NCBI RefSeq assembly: GCF_027172205.1
Contig: NC_070605.1
Span: 22,882,804 to 22,946,803 of the forward strand
Length of the DNA stretch: 64,000 nucleotides
From: Podarcis raffonei
Taxonomy: Eukaryota > Chordata > Lepidosauria > Squamata > Lacertidae
Direction of reading: 5' to 3'
Shown here: positions 1-15,195 of the stretch, in pieces
How the letters are laid out: every line of letters starts with the position of its first letter
Numbering within the stretch: position 1 is the stretch's first letter
Translations under genes and position numbers: made by a program
Notes under the pieces: model-generated
Told to the model about the DNA's origin: nothing
Databases searched by the model: none
The model's input: only the letters and a program-made list of their open reading frames with translations

Positions 1-2879
1 AATGTGTGAAGCGAAATATTATCGGTGGTGAATTACCTCACTAAGGAGCTATTCTGACACACAGTAGTTCCATTATGTGGATGATCATCTGATGTGCTTC
101 TAGCAGATAGTGTTTTGCAACAATAAATACTGGAGATGATGTGTATGTATTGCTTATATTTTTGTCCCATCCACTGGGGTTCAGGGGCTCGGGGTAGTGC
201 AGATTTGCCCCCCCCCATTTTCTCTTCAGATCCAAGAGATGAGGTCAAGAGATAGCAACTAGTCCAAGTTCACAAATAGAGATTCATGTTTCATGTTTGT
301 TAGTAATAGGTGGGCTCCCATGTTGGAGAATGGCTCAGAGTAAACCAAGCTATTCCCCATCTCAAAAAATGGGGAAACAGCTCAACATAAGCCTATACAA
401 TCTAAATCAATTTGGACCCTGCCAAGCCAACAGACCCCACAGTCTGATGGACTTTAAAACTTCTTCGGACTCGTTCTTTTTCCCTCCCACCCTCTTGCTT
501 TCTATTGTTCTGGTAGCAAACAGGAGAAAGGAAAGAAGGAAAGTTGTTTCTCAGTTGGGCATCTGCAAGGTAGAGAACTCCCTCCTTTCACATACTATGC
601 CGGAGCATCAATCTTGGGATATGGGTGTCTGGATGGTGGATAGCAGGAATTGTGTGATGAGTATATTAGAGAGAGAAGGAACTGCATTTTTCTCCAGCTT
701 GGAGTCAGAGAATAATCAATGTTCACCTGTTTAAATGGTAAAAGTCCCTGAAATCAAAATTTATGAGCCACAAAACACAAGTCTCAGTGGCATCTCAGCC
801 TTAACTCTATCCATTACACCACACTGGTTTCCATTGATAACTGGTGGCATATAATTGCCAGTGTCCATATATGAAAGTATTTGGGCATCACTGAATATCC
901 TATCCACCATGGCAGTTATAACTACCATTAGCAAATTATTATTCATATAAGGCCTTAGTTCTTCATGGGCTTGAACCCTGTTTGCCTTTAAGTCATTGCT
1001 GGGTTTATCATGCCCTGGGAAATCTACCGCTTAATAATTTGCCTAGGGTGGCAAGAGAAAACAAGTTGCAGAGATCCATCCATCCATGCCTAGAGACAGA
1101 TGTTCCCATCATTCTACTGGTAAGGATATATTCTGTTAACATAAAAATTATGATGTAAACTCACCCCGTACCACTCACTTGAAAACCAAGTAATGGCAAT
1201 CAGCAGGCTCCAATGTAAACATCAGTGGAAATGCCCAAACTGCTACAAAGGACCAGAAGCCTATGCACAAGCCTCATTGAATGGCCACTTCATGGCCAGA
1301 TTATTTATCTGAACCACTACTCCAAATGGGAGACTGTTGCAATCAGGTTGAAAGTGTATGATGATTCCCAGCTAGGAGTATATGGCTTGTTTGTGACAGA
1401 ATGAATTGTGTTTCTATTAAACATGGATTTTCATTTGTGAAAATGATCACCTAACAGCACTCTTAACTAGAACTTTAAAACAGCTAAATTAACTTTTAGA
1501 GTGTGAAACTCTGGTAGTTCTTATTCCCTTAATCTTCTTATCCAGCAGATAACTATCCCACTGAAAAGCAGTATTCAAACTCCTAAACAGACGAGTCAAA
1601 TTAAAATTGTACTCTTTCCCCATCTCATTCTAGCTCTTCTGCTCTCCTTGATGGTGCTATCCATCAAGAGCAAGCTATCTCAGGATGGATCATAAGCCTT
1701 GTGTAATGTAATTACAGACTTTAAAGCATTGCATTACACAGCATGAAATGAATTGGCAACTCTACGCCTTATGATCCAACTGACTAATGATTGAATAGTA
1801 CAATTATAGGGTGGGGTGGGGAATGGAAACCAGGCACAGTATACCACAGCCCAGTTACTCAAGGAATTAAAGCAGGTTCAAAGAGTAGCAAAGGCACTCA
1901 AGACAACAGTGGTAATTCATGGAGGAGTGGTGTAATACGCTGTCACACCAAGTAACAACCGAGGGGCAGAGAAACCCCTTCACCATACCCCTATTCCAGC
2001 ATGCATTGCTGGAAGGCAGAGTAGCACCATCTCAGTGCACAACTGGTGAAATGCTGCCTGTGTGTGCAGCTTGTCATTCACCAATTGTGTGCCACTCCAG
2101 CAATCTTCAGCTTGTAAGGGTATGGGCACATCTTTCTCGTTGCTCAGTGACAGCAGCGAAGTACTACATTCCTTTAACACCACCCTGTTACCAGTGAGCA
2201 GTCATTTTTTTTGTTTGGATATAAACTTACCCAAAATTAACTAATGTTGGTTGCACCTACCAGAGCTCCCATCAACACAGATCTAAGTTGCCTCAGAAAA
2301 AAAGAGTCCATCATCTTAAGGTTTTGAAGAGGATTGCTAAACCAACGGAATTTGTTGCCACTTGGAAAACTTCAGTTACATATGGGAACACTAGGATCAG
2401 TGGCTTCATATACTGAAGTATGACTTTATTTGGTAATACCTATGACATACAACTTTGACTGATTAGTCCAATTCTTGTTGCCTTCACTTGGGACCCACTT
2501 TTAACCCAAATGTCTATTTGAAGACCCATTTCTTAATCTCTTGACATGGTGACAGTGCGCCTGTTGTGACCCACCTTGGATCAGACTACGACCCACTAGT
2601 GGTTTCTGACTCATCAGCTGAAGGTCACAAACACAGATGGCAGAAGCAACAGTGAAAAGCACTCTGTCCCACTCCTCATCCAGCTGTCACACCAACTACG
2701 CAGGTTTGCTTGTGTTTTGGTACTGGCCAAGCACCAGCCAGATGAAGTGGACGAACTTTAATATTACCAAGACTCAAAGCCTTGATTCTTTAAAATGATT
2801 TGATTAACAGGGAATAGGAACAGGAATCTGCAACACACCCAATTGTCCTCCCACTGTAGAGTCACACGCTTATTTCAGT
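1..2879. other. Intergenic stretch without a recognisable gene
   Basis: No reading frame here resembles a known protein, and the longest open frames lack any domain signature. The segment holds a MIR-like tRNA-type tail near 780-840 (minus orientation) and a small nested inverted repeat at 1687-1777. The rest is unremarkable sequence downstream of the MSANTD4 3' end. Distal exons of an unrelated gene cannot be excluded without transcript data. Confidence 0.6.
1687..1777. repeat. Short nested inverted repeat (possible MITE)
   Basis: The outer arms are ggatcataag (1687-1696) and its exact complement cttatgatcc (1768-1777). Inside, gtgtaatg (1701-1708) pairs with cattacac (1732-1739), so the segment folds into a two-step hairpin. 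No target-site duplication was identified, so a decayed palindromic DNA transposon is only inferred. Confidence 0.4.
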
Positions 2880-2894
2880 AAGAAAAAATAACAG

Positions 2895-2900
2895 TTTATT
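2895..2900 (-). terminator. Candidate polyadenylation signal of MSANTD4
   Basis: The plus strand reads tttatt, which is AATAAA on the minus strand, about 820 bases past the MSANTD4 stop codon at 3720-3722. The 2.9-3.7 kb stretch would then be the 3' untranslated region. This is a motif-only call; other AATAAA-like sites nearby could be used. Confidence 0.4.
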
Positions 2901-3719
2901 TGCAAAATAAAAGTAATTACATAGTGATATAAATAAACTGACATGTACAAATAATCTATGTAAATCCCACAAGATATATTTCTGCTCAAACACTTCAATG
3001 TCAAAGTGGGCCACCAAAGCTATCTACAGAAGCCAGAGGTTCTAAAGTCTGGCTTGGAAATAAATGGTGAAATCTGTATTTTCATACATGAAGCTTCATT
3101 TATTCTTTTTTCTACTAACAAACATAGTTGAGTAGGAAAACTACTGAGAGCCTCAAAGTCTGACCTTTCAACATTTCTCTAGAGAAGAACACACCTCATT
3201 TTAAAGGCATTACTTTCATGGTTAACGCTATGTAAAGCATAAGGCCTACTTTTAATCTCATTCCTTTAGATCAAATGCAAATTTGTGTTGAAAGCTCCTA
3301 TGGATTTAGAATAACACTCTTAAGAAGGACAGGATACAGCTAAGCCTTGATGCTTAATGTGGAGGCAAATCTATACAACAGAGAATGCAAGAGGACATTT
3401 AACACTTCTCTTACACTGAAATGCAATTTCACACATAAGCTCCATTTACACAGGCACACTGACTTACTGAGCACCATTCCTTAGCTTCTTTTAAACTTGA
3501 ACACATTAATGTTCAACTCTGGCAATGGAAAAAGAAGTACTGTCAAGATGTAAGCATCACAGTATCAAAGCAATGGAAAGCAGGATTCTCTTGGATGGTG
3601 AAACGCTTTGACAACCAGACTATCCAACACTTTTACTGAAACCAAGCTACCCTTTCAAAAAGAAAAAAGGGAGGAAGAACAAACAAAGCACAGCATTGTT
3701 AATCATGGTTTCTCCAAGT

Positions 3720-5554
<1,835 letters not shown>

Positions 5555-5569
5555 TCAATGTACTTCTTC

Positions 5570-8500
5570 CTGTAGCAGACAAGAGATTAGTGATTTGCTA
5601 TGTTCCTTAACAATCACCCCGCAATTCAGCTTGTTCCTGCAGTGAGATCTTGTTTCACTAGTTCAGCTTTTCCTCTTATCTTTCATAAATGCAAAGAGCA
5701 AAGAAAGTAAATGCCATCGAGAAATATGCAAAGACTGAATTTTAACCAATGAACTAAAATCAGCTCAATTAAATAAAAATAAAAGCATCTAATAAAGGAA
5801 CAAAATGGGAGGAAACCTTAGAGGTTTAGACAAGACAACCAATTGTGTAATAATATTTACGCAATAGTATGGAAGATACTATTGGTTTCTCTTCAAAATA
5901 AGTGTTAGTGGATGCTATTTGTAAAAAAGATATAGTACTTCAAAGACATCAGGCAATCAATTGTCTAATGTGAATCTTTGAGGTATCCAGTTTTTATTTA
6001 TAGAATGCAAAAGCCACCAGGTTTCACAAGATGTGGCAATGCTCACTGGCCTAGATGCCTTTAAAATCTATCAATGATAGATTTATCAATGGCTTATTCA
6101 CCACAACAGCTAAGGGAAACTTCCAGGTAGCTTACTTTTAAATACCATTTGCTGTGGTATATACTCAGTTTTGGGACAGTAGGGAAAGTCCATTGCCTTC
6201 ATTACCTGGTTTTGGGCTTCCCAAAAGCACTTGGTGAAACACTGTAGAAAACAGGATGCTGGACTACATGGTTCTTTGGCTTTACACTGAAAGGTTCTTC
6301 TGCTGTTCTTAACTTCCATATGCCAGTTGCAAATGTGGCAATAGCCTGCTCTGAAATGTGTACATTTGTGTGACTGTACAATTCAAGTTTGCTTCTCAAA
6401 AGCTCTTTCCCATTTTGACAATCACTGAGGAGAAAAATCTGTTTAAAAGCTAAGGACCAAATGATCTATGGGGAAAGCTTTTATTTTTAAATTTATAAAA
6501 CCTTTCTCCTGATATTATGCTTTCTTCCAAAAAAAAATACCAATGCTGATGATTTTTAGAAATGAAGAGAGGTTAATTCAGAAGCAGAGACAGATGCTGC
6601 ATATATAGAGATGAGCTATTTCCACATCCTGTTGAAGCTTCTTAGAACTCCATCTCCCGCCCCAAATGCAGCTCCTTGCGTTCCATTTTCTATCATGAAT
6701 TTTCTATCACAAGACCTTGGTGTCATAGTGGATAGTTCGAAGATGTTGATCTATTGTGCAGCAGCTGTGAAAAAGACAAATTCCATGCTAGGGATAATTA
6801 GGAGAGGAACTGAAAATAAAACTGTCAATATAATGCTGTTATACAAATCTCTTGCACAAATGCATTTGGAATACTGTGCAGAGTTTTGGCTGCCTCAATA
6901 TTTTTTCTATCCATTCATGTTCTTCAGTCTATCCTCTCTTAAGATCCTAATTGCAAAACTAAAGACTGACTTCACAGCCTTTCCTCAAAACCAAAAAGTA
7001 CTTTTCCAGATCTACAACAGCCAATGAAAACTGAAAAGTCTGTACACACATTATGTAAAAGCTTTACATCTTTCCAAGGAGCTGTCCACAGCAATTCCAG
7101 CACCTCTCTCTTGGGTAGCAACAGCTAATACAGAACACAATGTTCTGTAAATATATCTGGTGTTCCTTTTCTAGTATATTCCACCTGTCAATATTGAATG
7201 TCATCAACAAGTTTTATTTCCAACTTGTTTATGCTGCAAGATCCAACAATAATCTTCACAGTTTACCTTTATCCCACTACCAATAGTCTATTGATCAGTG
7301 TGCAAATACCAATAATTTATCCTGTGCCCTCTGTACACTTACAGAGGGATGCATCACAGAAACCTGAGAATAAACTGATGATGTCAATGAAGTCTGGAAA
7401 TCCCAGATTTTAACCTTGGGTTTAGGGAGAGGGTAATTCGTGGATCCATTTTGGATTGCATCTCAGATTGCCCTGGTCAAATTGTAAATTGAACTGGAGG
7501 TTGAATTATTATTTTTTTCAGACATCTAGAAGAGGGATGAGCAGCCTGTACCTGTTAGCCTCATTTAATGAGGCTGTCAAGAAGGTGGTAAATGGGGCTA
7601 ACAGTGAGAGAGAAGTGTCGTACCTTGCCTACTTTGGGTTCCACCTCTATCCTCCACCCACATATAAAGCACTCAGCCAATTACCCCAAAGGAATGTAGC
7701 CCTGAAGGTCATCAGCTGCAGGAGAATGCCTGACTGGGCAGGAGAATCTAGTGGTTCCATATGATTTTAGGAGTGGATTGTGGCAAAGGACTGTACCTGT
7801 ACCTTGTCCATGCACCTTCAGTGTTAACTACATCACACAGACTTCTTTGTAAACAGAACCGGGCAGGTTTTTCTTCTCCATGAGTTAATTTACTCTCCAA
7901 ATGATTACAAGAGGCAGTAAGGGCTGCAGCTGATACTGTTGTGAAGAACACTGAATAACAGGTGACCAGCAATACTATCCTATGTTGCAAATATGATCAG
8001 AAAGATGGGGAAAGCACATGATATATATTTAAAGTGTCTAAGGGGGAAGAGAAAGCACAACATCCATCCTGTATGAGCTACCCTTCTTCACCATACAACG
8101 CCTGGGCTTTGATCAGCATATGTTCATATGGCCAGCACAATCCTAACTCCACTCAAACAGTCCCACTGAGATCAACGCTGCCTGTTTCCTATGTTAGCTG
8201 ACTGCATCACACTTATAAAGTGGCTTTTTTTCTATATAAAAAAGAGATGCTGGAACTTGACCACCTTTTTTTAGGGGGAGCATCCAGCCAAAGTTGTTGA
8301 GCAACAGAGAGCCTTTGTATGATTGGAACAGGTGCCCAGAGGAGGATGTTTTGAAAACTAGCTCTGGGTGCCGTTGATCAGGAAGTCGCCACCTCAGCAT
8401 AGCCCTAATGGCCAACTTTCTCCATAAACTTGTGATGCAACCACTAAGTTTCAATCTACTTTTAAAGGACACCCTTTTTAAAAAAACCCACCTCATTGCA

Positions 8501-9309
8501 AGGAGAAAACAAGCACTGTGGGTGAGAGTTTGGCCCAGAACCTATTGTGCAATTTCCCATCTTGCAGCAGTTTACAAACAGGTATGTAGGAATAATTCTA
8601 AAAAGGAATATGGGGGAGGAACAAGAAGATGAAATAAGAAGATAAGGTATCAGAAGGCAACCCTCCTCAGCTGCCCTAGGAAATGAACTCTTGCTCTTCA
8701 GCGGGGCTGTTGCTTCAGCTTTCGAGTAGGCAGTCCTTGGTGCAGCCACTGTGTTTTATACACGTCGCACACCACTCCAACGGCTCTGGTAGGAAGAATG
8801 GGGATTTAAATCCAACAAAACAGCAAAAACACAACGACAATAGCGACGGCAGCATCCCTCACCAGGACAGGCGCGGCCCATTCTACCACCTCGGGGCTCC
8901 TTCGGGGGACGAGGGAAATGAGGGGCCGCCGCGGTTCACCTTCACACAAGACACACACATACACCCCGCTTTGAATTTGAACGTGTGGAGATGTTACGAA
9001 GCGTTGTCGGCGGCGAATATTCTCCTCGGGAAAACGGGTGGGGCGCGGGGAGGCTGCGCACCTGGCGCCCCCCGGCCACGCCACGCGATGGCGGAAGAGG
9101 GGAAGGAGGCCCGTGAGGGAAACAGCGGCGGCGCGTGAACGGAGGCAGGGGTGGGAGAAGGCGGAGGAAAAGAGCCGATCTCCCCCCCCCCACATACACA
9201 CACAAGATCGGCAGGGAACTGGGATCTACCCCGGCGCTCCCTCACAGGCGGACGCGGCTCCTCCCCTTCCTTCCTTCCTCCTTCCCTCAGCAGCGCAAGA
9301 GCGACTCAC
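5570..9309 (-). other. Inferred 5' intron of MSANTD4
   Basis: This spans from the acceptor before the first coding exon (ctgctacag, ending 5570) up to a strong minus-strand donor consensus at 9309 in the CpG island. It contains a CR1-like LINE fragment at 6700-6905 and otherwise no recognised coding sequence. Use of the 9309 donor is inferred from consensus and position only. Confidence 0.45.
6700..6905 (+). mobile_element. CR1-like LINE fragment (reverse transcriptase tail)
   Basis: The translation contains QDLGVIVDSS, then CAAAVKKTNSMLGIIRRG, then LLYKSLAQMHLEYCAEFW. This is the order of the CR1/L2-type reverse transcriptase C-terminal region (GV.vd....CA..a.KAN..LG.I.RG...PLYK.LVRPHLEYC..FW). 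It is short and isolated, hence an old fragment. Confidence 0.7.
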
Positions 9310-9820
9310 CTGCGCGCACCGCTCCCCCTTCCGAACAGCCGGCCTTTTGACCCACCCCCACCCGCCTGCCGCGGCCGCCTGTCACTCACCCATCCACGCG
9401 ACGCTCCGATTGGACGGCGCCGCGCGCTCGCCACCCGCTCGCGCTCCCCAACGGTTCCAACCGCCTCCTTTCCCCAACTCGCGCAACTTTGCCCGCCACG
9501 CCCCTAGCGCCACGCCCCCACTCGCTCGCTCGCTCGCTCTCTCTCGCGTTCTGACTCGTCTCCCGCCTATTGGTCGCGGCGGCTGCTTGTCAACGAGCAT
9601 GGCTTCCGTCATTGGTGGAGGAGGCGAAAAGAGGCGGTTGTTTTCGCGGCGCCTTCGGAGGAGAGGGAGAAAGGGCGGGTGAGTTGGCGCAGGCGAGGCG
9701 GCGGGTTGAGGAGGAGGGAGGGAAGTCGGTGGGCCTTCCCTAGGTAGGGGCGCAGAGGAGGAGTCGGCCTTCGCCCGTGTCAGTCCTCACCGGGACGGAA
9801 GGGGGCGGGCAAAGGGCGAT
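8880..9820. promoter_or_regulatory. CpG island, probable MSANTD4 promoter
   Basis: The sequence is strongly GC- and CpG-rich compared with the AT-rich surroundings. It holds three ATTGG motifs (CCAAT boxes on the minus strand) at 9409-9413, 9569-9573 and 9611-9615. A minus-strand GCAG|GTGAGT donor lies at 9310/9309, fitting a non-coding first exon of MSANTD4. On the plus strand cggGTGAGT near 9679 also fits a donor, so divergent transcription is possible. Open frames inside are composition-driven and are not called as genes. Confidence 0.75.
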
Positions 9821-10317
9821 GGATCCCGTTTGCGATTTTTGGGATACCGCTGTGGAAAGGATTGGATCACCTCAGAGCACGCGCAAGTTGCGTACCGCTG
9901 CCCGCTGCGTTGCCGCCTACCTGAGCGGCGCAGCGGGAAGGGTTGGGTGCGATCCCCGCTTCTGCAGCTTCAAAGAGAGGGGACATCCAAAAGGGGGGAA
10001 CATGCTTTATAAACTAACATTTTTTAAAAAAAAATAGCTTCGTGATGACTTATTGGGTACAAATATTTGTGCACGCCACATTCGTAGTTTGCAAAGTAGC
10101 CAGTTGTTGCTGGTGTTTGCATTTCCCTGCGCACATCTACTTCTACTGCAGCACGAACACCCCATCCCGTACAGTATTGGCTGATGACATTTGCCTCCTA
10201 CGATCCTCGGCAATGGAGAAGTCCCAAACCTTTGCAGCATGTGCCGTGTTCGGGTGTTCAGTTTGCTCGTGTGCAAATGATCACTCAATTCGGGAGAGTA
10301 GTGGCAGGGACATGGAG

Positions 10318-10470
10318 GAGATAGGGAAGAGCATCTGTCTTGCAATGCAAGAGGTCCCAAATTCAATCCCAGGTAGAATCTGGAGGGCTTTCTTCTTGAA
10401 ACTCTGGAGAGCTGCTGACAGTGCTGAGCAAGGTGGGCCAAAGGTCTGATTTGGCAGCTTCCGATGTCTT
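10318..10470 (+). repeat. tRNA-Ala-like SINE fragment
   Basis: The head resembles a tRNA gene (gaagagcatctgtcttgcaa followed by ggtcccaaattcaatccc, a B-box-like segment). It is followed by the family's body with ctggagagctgctgacagtg. The same body occurs reversed at 22010-22121, 29528-29660 and 62568-62747. No functional tRNA is present because the acceptor stem and 3' half are missing. Confidence 0.6.
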
Positions 10471-10763
10471 TGCATTGGCTGGGAGCTGGGAAGACAACAT
10501 CATCTTGGAGGCCGTAGATAGGTCTCCCATCCTTACTGTGGGCAAGGCAGTAGCAGCAGGCCCATGGTTCTCCCTCCAAAAAGAGGGAGGGTGAACAAGT
10601 GGAGAATTCTCTGTAAAGAGCAGCTATTTCATCCTGGCCCCGCCCTCCTTATCCTGACAGCAACCTTGTGCAAAGAGAAGGCAAGCAAGGGGTTGGTAGA
10701 CCCACCCCCTCAGAGGGAGGAGGCAGGCAAGTCTGATTTTAACAGTATCCCAAGGGTTGAAAA

Positions 10764-11097
10764 TGGGTTGTGGGTGGCGCTGTGGTCTAAACCAGAGAGC
10801 CTAGGGCTTGCAGATCAGAAGATCGGCGGTTCGAATCCCTGCGATGGGGTGAGCTCCCGTTGCTTGGTCCCTGCTCCTGCCAACCTAGCAATTCAAAAGC
10901 ACGTCAGAGTTCAAGTAGATAAATAGGTACTGCTCCGGCGGGAAGGTAAACAGTGTTTCCGTGCGCTGCTCTGGTTTGCCAGATGTGAGTCTGCGGACAA
11001 ACGCCGGCTCCCTCGGCCAGTAAAGCGAGATGAGTGCCACAACCCCAGAGTCATCCGCGACTGGACTTAACGGTCAGGGGTCCCTTTACCTTTACCT
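10764..11097 (+). mobile_element. Sauria-type tRNA SINE with BovB-like tail, full length
   Basis: It opens with the tRNA-like A box (gggtggcgctgtgg) and B box (ggttcgaatcc) and ends ggtcaggggtccctttacc. A 12-bp target-site duplication, aagggttgaaaa, flanks it at 10752-10763 and 11098-11109. The gactgga region of the tail resembles the BovB 3' end found elsewhere in this window, as expected for a SINE mobilised by BovB. Copies also occur at 24393, 28121, 32607 and 47318. Confidence 0.9.
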
Positions 11098-11109
11098 AAG
11101 GGTTGAAAA

Positions 11110-14100
11110 GCATTTTATAAGTGATCAACACTATCACTTACTTCACTCAGTGCAGGCCAGACATAGAGGGTGAGCAAGCAGAGAGAGTGGCAGTGGCTGT
11201 CAAAGTTTCCTTATACTGGTCCTGGGCGTTAAATAGTAAGTTTTTAGAGTTCATACTTGTTTTGGTGGTTCTATAGCTTTCCTAGGGTTTTAATGTATAT
11301 ATTTCACACTCCATTTGGGGCTAAGAAGCGGGAATGCCATCAGGCAACATTTCTATGACTTCCAGAGCTTATATTATTCTTTTGAACATTGATCATAACT
11401 ATTTCTCACCTTTCATTTTTACACCCCAATCCCAAATACATTTTCTTGAAAGTTTTGATTACAACTGAACTTACTTTCAGGTAAGTGTTAAAATGAGCTT
11501 AATCATTTATTCAGAAGGAAATCTCTGCAGCATTCATTCTTCATTGTAAGGAAAATGCTAAATTTAGGTATACGGAGGTGGTTCTTCATTGTGAGATAGA
11601 GCAGAAGCTTAACATACTAGTTCAACTGCTCAGTGTTTTTATTATGCAGATTAATGAATATCCCAGCTCTCACACAGGTACAAACATATTTCTGTCACTT
11701 CAAGTAGCTTGTAGCAGGGTTACAAATACTTTAAAGATTATTTCCTTCTGCATATCAATGGCTAACCAGGGACGCCACTTCCTTCAGGGATTTTGGGGAT
11801 AATTACAGTCAAATGACCAAGAACACTCCTGTGTCAAAATAAAGCCTTCCCCACACGTTCCTGCCTCAAAATGGCAGGTGCCCAGGATCCCCCCCGAAAG
11901 TAATGAAGCTAAAGTGAACCCCAGTGACACCTGTGGGGCCATTTCCTCTGGCAAAAAGTGAAGGCAACTGTGATTCAGATGATCCAGTAGGAAGCTCCAA
12001 AAGGAGGAGCAGAATCCAATGTGGCAGCAGGAAATTGCAGGAAGTTCAACAATTTTGCTCTGGACCCTAGAAACACCCTCACCCAACCTCAAAAACTGGG
12101 TGGAGTAAAAGTACCTCAGATGTAGAAGACAGAGCAGCAGCAGAAAGAGGTAGCAGCTAGTACTCTGGGAGCAGGGAGGCGTGCTTAGCAACATGTAGTG
12201 CTCAACTCTCAGGTGCGGTGGCCATTCTCTACCACTGATGAGTAGTGTTCAAGGAGGAGCAACAGGCACCATTGCAGCAGGTGAGCTAGCTAGAAGGGAC
12301 TGATCATCAGCCTTCGTCTTCAGGGTGATAATACATGTCCCAAATTGAGGGGGTGGGCTGACGGGGACCCCTCACTTCAGGTGCCATGAGGGAGAAGGAT
12401 AACAGTCCCACCTCCTCCAAGGACTGTAGATGGGGAGCTGGAATGTGCACAAGTGCAATATTTTTGTGTGTGACAGCTCTCCAAATCACTGAGCCCTGGG
12501 TCTGCAAAGAGACTAAAGATTTTTTTCGGGTGTGGGGAATAGATTACAATTGCTAGGGTGCTTTGAGGAAAGCTATAATAACAGAACATGATTCAAACCA
12601 CTTTGTGTAGATGTGCCCTTTCCCATACTATGTGCTACAGCAAAATCTCTTACTCTGAATGTCAGTTATTTAGCAATCATCGTTTTTTCTGTCTTACCTA
12701 ACCCTTTTCCTCAGGGTAATACTAAAGTTTCCATTAACATTTTTACAGCAATGAGAACTAGATTGACTGTTCTGATTCCAATACCTTTATAGGTAGCAGA
12801 CTTGGTCATAGGTGCCGTGTCGCACTGATGATTGCTCCAGTGGACTTGGCAGAGGAGTGTAAAAGTGAAAATAAAAAACACAATGTATAGAAACAATGCA
12901 TTACATTTTGACACTGACATTTGTGATACAGTAATTGCAAAATAATATCTATTGAACTAGTGATCAGTTAGCAAATAGTTCAATCAATTAACTGATCATA
13001 GGAAGAAATTACATATATTAAATGTTCATTAGGTCATGCCATATTTTAATACAATACCAGAATAATAGAACTGTTTTGGTGTGGTTACATTTTTAGTGCA
13101 AATAAATTCATATACGTTGGCATGCAACTCCTTTCTACATTATAATGTAGGCTGGGATCTGAATAACTACAACACTAGTTTCTCATGTCCAGCATACCCT
13201 AGTGACTGTGTTTCTTGAACAATACATCTCCCCATGGCGTATAGCAAATTACTTTTGAAACTTGAGTGGAGGGGACTTTCTAAAGCAGTTTGATATGTCA
13301 TGAAGATCTTGATCTTCAAAGGTTGGAGGGAAGTAAAAATACCACTAGACTTGCCCAAGTTCTTGGGCATGTCTAAAATACCTCTTTGGATCCCAGCCAC
13401 TATCAGGTAAGACTACTAGATAATACGTACTCCTTAAAAGTGCATTTGTACAATTAATATTTTGGCCTCTAGTTTGTGTTTTGTGGTCCAGTTTTTGCAA
13501 GATGTTAAGCAAACACATCTTACAAAATGTTTACTCAGGAGTTAAGCCCCACTGAGCATGCATAGAAATGCAGCCTTAGAAAACTAGCTATATCCTTCTC
13601 TTATATCTAATGTGTTGTTAGTACATGAGATGGATGACAAAAGTAGGTATGTGCAACTGGCATGCCCTTAATCAGCTTTATACAGATCATCAACCCAGTT
13701 ACAATTTAAGGAAGAATAAGGAAATGCAAAATTAGGATCCAAACAGTCATGAAAGATACTGCCTCAAAAATACAAGCTGTGCAGTATAATCCTTAACAGG
13801 TTCACTCTGGAGTAAATCTCACTGAATTCAAATGTACCTACTCCCAAGTAAATTTACACAGGAAATGAAACTTAATTTTAAATAAATATAAATTTTGGCC
13901 ACCTTCCCCAATCTGGTGTCCTCCAGAGATTTTGGGATCCAAACTCCCATCATCCCTAGTCAGCATGGGCAATGATCAGGGATGATGTGAGCTGTAGTCC
14001 AAAAAGATATGGAGGCATTCAAGTTGGGGAAATACAATTACACTGATCTATTATAACCCCTCTATGATTTTACATCAGACTGACGAGATATAACCTGATG

Positions 14101-14514
14101 CAATAAGCACAAGTAGAAAAATTCCTATATTGTTTTGGACAAAGGAAATAAAAACTTTGCTGCACACTTGCTACCACAGGCATAAGCATAAAGGTACTTT
14201 CTTGGGCTGTGTCTGTTACCTATGGCTATCATAAAGAGAAAAGCACAGTCAACAGCATTGAAATGACAGACCAACCTATTAGTAACATCAAGAAGCTACA
14301 CCATTTGAGATACTGAATACTCAACTGAATCCACTACTATCTTTACTTAAACCATTTTAGTCTATCAGTGAGTGCAGTTCTTTGCCTACTCAAAAGTAAG
14401 TTCTATGAGTTCAATGAACATACTCCCAGGTGAACAGAGTATTGCAGCCCAAGGTAATAAAAGTTGTTTGTGAAAATTATTTTGTGCAATGTTCCTATCA
14501 AAATAGTTGACATT
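11110..14514. other. Intergenic sequence between MSANTD4 promoter side and KBTBD3 3' end
   Basis: No gene was recognised. The segment contains old dispersed squamate repeats built on motifs such as ttactcaggagttaagcccc (near 13530), ctactcccaagtaaa (near 13850) and cgttcaatga-type variants near 14400. A hAT-like palindrome lies at 13893-14028. Nothing else is claimed. Confidence 0.5.
13893..14028. repeat. Decayed palindromic hAT-like MITE
   Basis: The left arm (ccttccccaatctggtgtcc, then aactcccatcatccctag) is complementary to the right arm (gggatgatgtgagctgtagt, then attcaagttggggaa). The family core atcatccctgacca is shared with elements at 29883, 31684 and 35930. No clean duplication was found. 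Confidence 0.55.
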
Positions 14515-14520
14515 TTATTT
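14515..14520 (-). terminator. Candidate polyadenylation signal of KBTBD3
   Basis: tttatt on the plus strand gives AATAAA on the minus strand about 680 bases beyond the KBTBD3 stop codon. It is supported by motif and position only. Confidence 0.35.
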
Positions 14521-15195
14521 AATATCTAATAGTGAAAAATGCTAAATTAAGCTTTAAAAAAATCCAGAATTGAGTAACTTACAGCAAGCCTACACATTTT
14601 TACTCAGAAGCCCACCCCACTGAGTTCAATGGGGTGTGCTCCCTGGTAAACAGTTAAGCTAACATCCAGAAATCAACTAAATTCAGCCTATTTTACTTTA
14701 CTACATATTATGGAAAACTTCAACTTTTAACTCCATTTTTTTCTACTGGCAAAACTATGATTGATCCTGGTTACTCTTACTTTGGCCCTAAAAGTGCATT
14801 AATCTGAAAACTTGGGCCAGGATGTAAACTGCTCAATGTAATTTTTGACATTTTTTTTCTTTGACCAGTTGACCCCAAATCATACCATAGCTTTTCAACA
14901 TATTGTAGGGCTGACTGGGGGAAAGGGGGGGAAAACCCTCACATCATCTACATTACTCTTGAGTTCACAAAGCTTCTGATTCTAGTTGTGGTCAATCCCT
15001 TTTGGTGGGGGGGATTGCTACTGAAATTTAAAAAGAGGTGTTTGAATATATTCAAACATTCAATCAAGCCCTGCTCCTTATTAAAATAAAAACTGGCTGC
15101 AAACCATTGGGCCTCTAATATATGGGGCTTTTTGGCAAATGAAAAGCAAACAAAACCATAAAACTTGTGCAGTTTCTTATAACTGATATATTGGA

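Noticed and set aside
8683-9682. Several long overlapping open frames on both strands (up to 214 codons)
   Set aside because: They lie in a CpG island where stop codons are scarce. The proteins are low-complexity P/R/A/G-rich and resemble nothing I know.
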